From: an uncultured Megasphaera sp.
Lineage (GTDB): Bacteria > Bacillota > Negativicutes > Veillonellales > Megasphaeraceae
DNA: 64,000 nt
NCBI GenBank assembly: GCA_900540735.1
Contig: UQHB01000002.1
Location: forward strand, 1 to 64,000
Direction of reading: 5' to 3'
Below, in pieces: positions 58,962 to 64,000 of this stretch. Position 1 is the stretch's first letter. Every line of letters begins with the position of its first letter. The position numbers and the translations under genes are program-made. The notes below the pieces were generated by a model. It saw nothing but the letters and a program-made list of their open reading frames with translations, was not told the origin of the DNA and did not search any database.

Positions 58962-60096
58962 AAGACCGGGGGTCTTCTTTTAATTTTTCAAAGTCTTCTT
59001 TTTCTTTGCGGCTTGCACCGCCCCACTTGACGACGAGACCGCCTGTGACGTTCCATGTCGTATCCATATGAGAGCCAAAGCGCTTCGTATATTCGCCCCA
59101 CAAGAGATTGCCCTTGCCTAAGGCTACAGACGTACCGACAGTCATATCGTACCACGTCGTCTGTCCTTCACCGAGCGTTACTTTCGTTTGGTCTTGTGTC
59201 GCCTGATTCGTCGCTTCCCCTTCCAAGGGGCCGCTTAAATTTCGCTGCATATCGACGCGGCCATACGCTAAGCCATTGTGCCCTTGCAAACTATACGCCC
59301 GCCCTGCCATGATGCCGACACGGCCCGTAACGATAAAGGGATTCGTAGCGCGAAAGGATGTATCTGCATCGACGAGTGGCCGTAGCCGTACATATCCTGC
59401 GGAAATGCCGACTTGGGGCTCCCAGAAAAAGCGATGTTCCTGGGACACGCGCATATCATAGTAGCGTAAACCTAAAGACGGCATCCAAAGGCGTGCATTC
59501 TTCATGCCTCCTGTACCATCACTGCGGGTATAGGTCATCGTACTTTGGATATTGGCTACGCGAAATACAGACTCGAAGCGTTTTCCCTGCGCACCAGCCC
59601 AGACAGTATAGAGGGCACCGCCATAACTAGTCATGGCATTGGATCCGCCGCCATACTCTACCGGTTTGCCATCATAAGCATTGATATACGCATTAGACGA
59701 GGTCATCGTGTAAAAGGCGCCTTCGTAGAGCTTACCGCCCCATTTCTGGCGGACTAAACTCGATTCATGACCAATTAAGGTCGCGCTATAGTCTTGGGAA
59801 AAGGAAATATTGCCATCTAACGGAAAGCCATCACTGCGATAAAAGGTTTTAACCCACCAATCTTCGCCGTCTGCAGGCTCTTCTAAATCCTTATACGACG
59901 CAAAGCGATTATCATCACTGCGCCGCCAAATGAGGTCGTCTTCCATGCGATAAAAACCGACGATACCCATTTCACTAGCCGCCATGGAATAGGCTGTTTC
60001 TTGCCACGACGCAGTGCTCTTGGCCGTTATGGCTACGACGAAAAGGAAGGTGAACCAATATATTTTCTTTATCTTTATATAACTATATATAAGCAA
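58945..60096 (-). CDS. Exported beta-barrel-like outer-membrane protein (autotransporter barrel type)
   Basis: A protein of 383 residues from a TTG start at 60096, with GGGGGA six bases upstream. It begins with a signal peptide (basic KIKK, then IYWFTFLFVVAITAK, cleavage near STA-S). The body has alternating aromatic and polar strands (GLRYYDMRVSQEHRFFWEPQ, VGISAGYVRL, YGRVDMQRNL), like an autotransporter barrel domain, without a recognisable long passenger. It implies an outer membrane. The C-terminus ends in a charged tail after VTGGLVVKWGG rather than a terminal Phe strand. Confidence 0.65.
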   Translation of the reverse strand: MLIYSYIKIKKIYWFTFLFVVAITAKSTASWQETAYSMAASEMGIVGFYRMEDDLIWRRSDDNRFASYKDLEEPADGEDWWVKTFYRSDGFPLDGNISFSQDYSATLIGHESSLVRQKWGGKLYEGAFYTMTSSNAYINAYDGKPVEYGGGSNAMTSYGGALYTVWAGAQGKRFESVFRVANIQSTMTYTRSDGTGGMKNARLWMPSLGLRYYDMRVSQEHRFFWEPQVGISAGYVRLRPLVDADTSFRATNPFIVTGRVGIMAGRAYSLQGHNGLAYGRVDMQRNLSGPLEGEATNQATQDQTKVTLGEGQTTWYDMTVGTSVALGKGNLLWGEYTKRFGSHMDTTWNVTGGLVVKWGGASRKEKEDFEKLKEDPRSLKTQF

Positions 60097-60120
60097 TAGT
60101 CTTCCCCCTTCGTACCCGCT

Positions 60121-60129
60121 ATTATACCA
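60121..60129 (-). promoter_or_regulatory. Extended -10 promoter of the outer-membrane protein gene
   Basis: TGG-TATAAT on the minus strand (TATAAT at 60121-60126), directly after the T-run of the upstream terminator, so no usual -35 is possible. It lies 25 bases before the TTG start. Confidence 0.5.
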
Positions 60130-60166
60130 CAAAAAAACGGCCCGACCGAAGTCGAACCGCTTTGGG
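60130..60166 (-). terminator. Terminator of the superoxide reductase gene
   Basis: Stem AGCGGTTCGAC / GTCGGGCCGTT with a UUCG tetraloop and seven T on the minus strand, 20 bases after the stop. Confidence 0.9.
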
Positions 60167-60185
60167 TTTCGTTACGTGTGTGAGA

Positions 60186-60626
60186 TTAGACTAAACGGCA
60201 GCCGCCAAATTCCGGAGAGCAGACGTACTGTTCTTCATCTGCTGTGTGCTGTACAGCAAATTCTTCTTTCCATAAGCCGTGTAAGTTGCAGTATGCATAG
60301 ACAATACCATGGTCATCTGCATCGAAGACAGCTTTTGGTTTCTGGCCTGGTTTGAGGTAACGGATTTCTACTTTTTTGTCCGTTACGAGGGCAATCCATT
60401 CGATGTAGTGTTTTTCTTCAGACGGATGTTCTACAGAACCAACTTCTACTTCCAAGACATTATCGATTTTCTGTAATGCCGGAACGTGTTTTTCTGTAGC
60501 TGCATCTGTGGAACCAGCAACTAATAATGTATATTTCTGACCATCTACTGTTAATTCTTTGCCTGCTGCACCAACGAGTGCTAAAACGTTACCTGCTTCA
60601 TTGCGATAAAATGCTACTTCTCTCAT
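60186..60626 (-). CDS. Superoxide reductase (desulfoferrodoxin family, class III-like)
   Basis: A protein of 146 residues that reduces superoxide to peroxide. The iron site (center II) is complete: Glu45, Lys46, His47 in EKHVP, His67 and His73 in HPSEEKHYI, and Cys113 and His116 in CNLHG. The N-terminal domain keeps its fold (FYRNEAGNVLALVGAAG) but has lost all Cys ligands of center I, as in class III enzymes of Treponema type. The C-terminal tail has two Cys (136 and 143). Its own promoter and terminator enclose it. Confidence 0.93.
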   Translation of the reverse strand: MREVAFYRNEAGNVLALVGAAGKELTVDGQKYTLLVAGSTDAATEKHVPALQKIDNVLEVEVGSVEHPSEEKHYIEWIALVTDKKVEIRYLKPGQKPKAVFDADDHGIVYAYCNLHGLWKEEFAVQHTADEEQYVCSPEFGGCRLV

Positions 60627-60723
60627 AGTTGTTCCTCCTCTAATACATAAACAATATATAGTATGTAAAATATCTAAATACAGATATTAATTAGTAACTA
60701 TTATTCCTTATTTCTTGGTTTTT

Positions 60724-60752
60724 ATTATACAGCACTTTTTCTCATAAATCAA
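60724..60752 (-). promoter_or_regulatory. Promoter of the superoxide reductase gene
   Basis: TTGATT (60747-60752), 17-base spacer, TATAAT (60724-60729) on the minus strand. The leader is about 90 bases and contains a small inverted repeat (AATATC/GATATT). No clear PerR box is seen. Confidence 0.75.
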
Positions 60753-60789
60753 GAGCATTTTAGTAAATTTACGAAATTTACATAATTAC

Positions 60790-60818
60790 GTGAAAAGAAT
60801 TAGATTCTGCTATATAAT
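60790..60818 (+). promoter_or_regulatory. Promoter of murQ-murP-mupG
   Basis: GTGAAA (60790-60795), 17-base spacer, perfect TATAAT (60813-60818) on the plus strand, 38 bases before murQ and divergent from the superoxide reductase promoter. Confidence 0.65.
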
Positions 60819-60856
60819 GAAATAGATTTGATTAGTTATACGAAAGGATGACGACT

Positions 60857-61768
60857 ATGATTTCATTAGATATACTTGCTACAGAACAGCGCAACAGTGC
60901 CAGTGCTCATATAGATACAGTGCCGACAGCAGAACTTGTCCGCATCATGAATGACGAAGACAAGAAGGTCGCTGCAGCCATTACGAAAATATTGCCCGAC
61001 ATTGCCAAGGCAATCGATGTCATTACAGACCGTCTGCGCCAAGGAGGACGGCTCTTTTACATGGGTTCCGGCACGTCTGGCCGCTTGGGCATCCTCGATG
61101 CCGTCGAATGCCCGCCTACGTACAGCACAGCCCCAGACCTGGTGCAAGGGTTAATTGCCGGCGGTTACGATGCCATTTTTAAGGCTAAAGAAGGAGCAGA
61201 AGACTCGGAGGACTTAGGGCGCGAAGATTTACAGCGTCACGGCATTACGGCGCAAGATGTGGTCGTCGGCCTCAGTGCGTCAGGCCGTACACCTTATGTC
61301 ATTGGCGGCCTCGTCTACGCTGAAATGAAAGGGGCTGCAACAATCGCTGTTGACTGCTCGCCCAATTCTGCCATTGGCGACTGCGCCGAAATCGACTTAT
61401 GTGCCCTTGTTGGCCCAGAAGTCGTAACAGGATCAACACGCCTAAAAGCTGGGACAGCACAAAAGATGATTCTCAACATGCTCTCTACAGGGACGATGAT
61501 TAAATTAGGCAAAGTCTACGGCAACCTCATGGTCGATGTGAAATCATCAAACCAAAAGCTCACTGAACGGGCACGGCACATCGTCATGACGGCCACAGAC
61601 TGCACGCGCACAGAAGCGCTAGAGACCCTCGACCAGTGCGGCGGTAAGGCCAAGACAGCCATCGTCATGATTCTTCTCCACGTCTCTGCCCAAGAAGCAG
61701 AAGCGTCCCTCGCTAAAGCCCAAGGATACGTAGCCAAAGCCTTACAGGAGGTGCATCATGGATTATAA
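60857..61768 (+). CDS. murQ: N-acetylmuramic acid 6-phosphate etherase
   Basis: A protein of 303 residues with the SIS fold; it removes D-lactate from MurNAc-6-phosphate to give GlcNAc-6-phosphate. GSGTSGRLGILDAVECPPT is the sugar-phosphate loop with the catalytic Glu nearby. The ATG at 60857 is preferred over 60848, which lies within the AAAGGA site. It is followed by the matching PTS gene, overlapping by 11 bases. Confidence 0.97.
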   Translation: MISLDILATEQRNSASAHIDTVPTAELVRIMNDEDKKVAAAITKILPDIAKAIDVITDRLRQGGRLFYMGSGTSGRLGILDAVECPPTYSTAPDLVQGLIAGGYDAIFKAKEGAEDSEDLGREDLQRHGITAQDVVVGLSASGRTPYVIGGLVYAEMKGAATIAVDCSPNSAIGDCAEIDLCALVGPEVVTGSTRLKAGTAQKMILNMLSTGTMIKLGKVYGNLMVDVKSSNQKLTERARHIVMTATDCTRTEALETLDQCGGKAKTAIVMILLHVSAQEAEASLAKAQGYVAKALQEVHHGL

Positions 61769-63161
61769 ACAAACGGCAACAGATATTTTTAAGGTCGTCG
61801 GGCCCAAAGAGAATGTGACCCACGTCTATCATTGCATGACGCGCTTACGTCTCCACGTCCATGACGAACATTTCACAGCAGAAGAATTAAAACAGATTTC
61901 CGGTGTCCTCGGCGTAAATACGTCTGGCGATGAATGGCAAATCGTCCTCGGCCCGGGCAAGGCCGCGAAGGTAACGCAAGAATTTAAGCAGCTCTTAACA
62001 GATGCGCCAGCACCGGCACCGGCCAAACCGCAATCCCAATCGACACACCAAGATACGCTGCAAAAACTTGTCCAAGCGTCGTCCGTCGGCTCTGGCAAAG
62101 AGTTACACGAAGCGATTCGCAAGAAAAATGCCACAGCACCAAAGCTCTTATTGAAGAAGATTTCCCATATTTTTATCCCTATCATTCCGGCCTTCATCGC
62201 TTGCGGCCTCATTACGGGCATCTTAAATATTGTCTTAAAAGTCAATCCAACCCTAGCGGACTATGCATTCGTACAAATGCTTGCCGTGGCCGGTAACGCC
62301 GCCTTTTGGGGATTAAATATCTTCGTTGGTATCAACGCAGCTAAAGAATTTGGCGGTTCGCCCATGCTCGGTGGTGTCATGGCTGCCATTTTGACCCATC
62401 CTAACTTGGCCTATATTACGCTTTTAGATGAACCGCTCGTACCAGGGCGTGGCGGCATTATTGCCGTCCTCTTAGTGGTCTGGTTCTCGTCGTGGCTAGA
62501 AAAACGGCTCCACCGCATCATTCCGGCTATGTTCGATTTGTTTTTGACACCGCTCTGCGTTGTCCTCATTTCGACCTTTGTGGCCCTTTGTATTTGTCAG
62601 CCTGTCGGCGGCTATATTTCTGAAGCTATTGGCTATGCAGCGACGACGTCTATCGGTACAGGCGGTGCGTTGACGGGCTTCATCTTAGGCGGTACATTCC
62701 TGCCTATGGTCATGGTCGGTGTCCATCAAGGGCTGACACCGATTCATGCAGAATTGCTCGCCCGTTACGGCGTGACGATTTTACTGCCTATTTTAGCCAT
62801 GGCTGGAGGCGGTCAAGTTGGGGCAGCTTTCGCCGTCTATTGCAAAACGAAGAATAAAGCCTTAAAGAAAACCATTGCCTCTGCTCTCCCAGTCGGACTC
62901 ATGGGCGTTGGAGAACCGCTCATTTACGGTGTCACCCTCCCCTTAGGGAAGCCTTTTATCGGAGCCTGCATTGGCGGTGCCTTTGGTGGTGCTGTCCAAG
63001 CGGCCTACATGGTTGGCGCAGCAGCCCTTGGTATTTCCGGGCTTCCTTTAGCCGCGAGTACAGACAATATTCCCATGTATTTACTCGGTCTCGTCGTGGC
63101 TTACGTCGTCGGCTTTATTGCAACGTGGCTCATTGGCTTTGACGACCCGGCAGAAACGTAG
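61758..63161 (+). CDS. murP: PTS N-acetylmuramic acid transporter, EIIBC
   Basis: A protein of 467 residues. The EIIB domain (1-80) has the phosphorylated Cys26 in VYHCMTRLRL; a linker rich in Ala-Pro-Gln follows, then the EIIC domain with about ten membrane segments and the conserved GVGEPLIYG sugar-binding motif near 385. There is no EIIA domain, so it needs a separate EIIA (glucose type). It imports and phosphorylates MurNAc or MurNAc-GlcNAc. Confidence 0.93.
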   Translation: MDYKQTATDIFKVVGPKENVTHVYHCMTRLRLHVHDEHFTAEELKQISGVLGVNTSGDEWQIVLGPGKAAKVTQEFKQLLTDAPAPAPAKPQSQSTHQDTLQKLVQASSVGSGKELHEAIRKKNATAPKLLLKKISHIFIPIIPAFIACGLITGILNIVLKVNPTLADYAFVQMLAVAGNAAFWGLNIFVGINAAKEFGGSPMLGGVMAAILTHPNLAYITLLDEPLVPGRGGIIAVLLVVWFSSWLEKRLHRIIPAMFDLFLTPLCVVLISTFVALCICQPVGGYISEAIGYAATTSIGTGGALTGFILGGTFLPMVMVGVHQGLTPIHAELLARYGVTILLPILAMAGGGQVGAAFAVYCKTKNKALKKTIASALPVGLMGVGEPLIYGVTLPLGKPFIGACIGGAFGGAVQAAYMVGAAALGISGLPLAASTDNIPMYLLGLVVAYVVGFIATWLIGFDDPAET

Positions 63162-63170
63162 GAGGACAAT

Positions 63171-64000
63171 ATGAAAACAGGTATTTCCCTTTACCCCGGT
63201 TTAACACCTATGACGATGTCCTATGAGGCGTATTTCCAGCACCTCAAGGACTATGGCATAAGCCGCATCTTTACATCTCTTCATATTCCCGAAACGAATA
63301 AAGAGGCCTTACGCCAAGACTCACAGGACATGCTCACTACAGCCAAGGCCTATGACCTCGATATCGTTGCCGACGTGTCGCCCAACACATGTGACCTCCT
63401 TGGCATAAATGAAATCAATCCCTTCGTCTTACAAGATCTGGGCATTACGACGGTTCGTCTGGATTTTGGCTTCAACCTCGCTAAGACGGCTCTTTTTAGT
63501 CAGGTCATGCCCATTCAACTCAATGCGTCTACCATCCAGCCAGCGTATATGGAAGCGTTGCGCCGAGCTGGTGCCAACATGAGCCACATCGATAGTCTCC
63601 ACAATTTTTATCCCCGTCCGTACACAGGCTTATCTGCTGACTTTGTACAACGCCAAACGGCCCTGCTCCATGACACAGGCATTTCTGTCGGTGCCTTTGT
63701 TGCCGGACAGACGACGAAACGCAGTCCCTTGTATGAAGGCTTGCCGACCATCGAAGACCATCGCACGAAAGACGTGAGTTTTGCCAGCCGTCACCTTGCT
63801 GCACTGGGCATAGATTCTATTTTTATTAGCGACCCACAACCGACAGATGACGAGCTCCAAGCGTTACAAGAATTATCTAGTGTAAATCGTGACACCGTCC
63901 TGATTAAAGCACGTCTGCTCAGCAAGGACTGGCACATGCGCGACTTTCTCAGCCATATCTTTACAGCACGCCTCGATGAAGCGGCCTATGTGATACGGAC
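63171..64000 (+). CDS. mupG: 6-phospho-N-acetylmuramidase MupG (DUF871), truncated by window end
   Basis: About 276 codons are visible from ATG 63171 (MKTGISLYPGLTPMTMSYE) with AGGAGG seven bases upstream; no stop is reached. The family is the former DUF871, which cleaves MurNAc-6-P-GlcNAc taken up by MurP. The barrel segment ISRIFTSLHIPE and LDFGFN are typical. About 85 residues are probably missing. Third gene of the MurNAc recycling operon. Confidence 0.93.
   Translation, partial: MKTGISLYPGLTPMTMSYEAYFQHLKDYGISRIFTSLHIPETNKEALRQDSQDMLTTAKAYDLDIVADVSPNTCDLLGINEINPFVLQDLGITTVRLDFGFNLAKTALFSQVMPIQLNASTIQPAYMEALRRAGANMSHIDSLHNFYPRPYTGLSADFVQRQTALLHDTGISVGAFVAGQTTKRSPLYEGLPTIEDHRTKDVSFASRHLAALGIDSIFISDPQPTDDELQALQELSSVNRDTVLIKARLLSKDWHMRDFLSHIFTARLDEAAYVIR

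Overview
The window reads as the chromosome of a diderm Firmicute of the Negativicutes type, probably close to Megasphaera. This is inferred from the combination of Firmicute traits (S10-spc-alpha layout, class III fructose-bisphosphatase, a tryptophan T-box, SigA-type promoters, MurNAc recycling genes) with an exported beta-barrel-like outer-membrane protein. No 16S gene is present to confirm it.

Layout. 1-2.6 kb: tRNA-Ser, thiazole kinase with a thiamine-binding protein, a Nudix hydrolase and a DUF3783 protein. 2.6-17.3 kb: one long leftward ribosomal superoperon, rpsJ to rplQ, including secY, adk, map, infA and rpoA. 17.6-22.3 kb: the str operon (L7Ae-like protein, rpsL, rpsG, fusA, tuf). 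22.4-30.4 kb: rpoB-rpoC, behind a promoter and a leader that contains an intrinsic terminator. 30.6-35.1 kb: tyrS, nhaA, fbp. 35.5-36.9 kb: rightward gdhA. 37-40 kb: leftward nitrilase, AEC transporter and M20 amidohydrolase. 40.0-40.35 kb: an intergenic locus with two convergent promoters, a tiny SD-preceded hydrophobic ORF, direct repeats and a 29-bp hairpin. 40.4-41.6 kb: ybaK and a family-4 uracil-DNA glycosylase. 41.7-48.4 kb: complete trpEGDCFBA operon behind a Trp-specifier T-box. 48.5-51.4 kb: SdaC-like transporter divergent from a LysR regulator. 51.4-55 kb: a decayed aminoethylphosphonate operon (OPA transporter intact, phnW and iron-ADH broken). 55.4-58.7 kb: 2-oxoacid:ferredoxin oxidoreductase operon with a P-loop ATPase. 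58.9-60.6 kb: beta-barrel-like protein and superoxide reductase. 60.9-64 kb: murQ-murP-mupG, the last running off the window.

How it works together. Most of the window is housekeeping transcription and translation. The accessory part suggests an anaerobe that ferments amino acids (gdhA, 2-oxoacid oxidoreductase, SdaC-like transporter), copes with oxygen through a superoxide reductase, recycles MurNAc and makes its own tryptophan. The most novel-looking element is the 40.0-40.35 kb locus, whose architecture resembles a par/Fst-type type I toxin-antitoxin. Also notable are the rpoBC leader terminator, the natural Arg88 in ribosomal protein S12, and the broken phosphonate operon.
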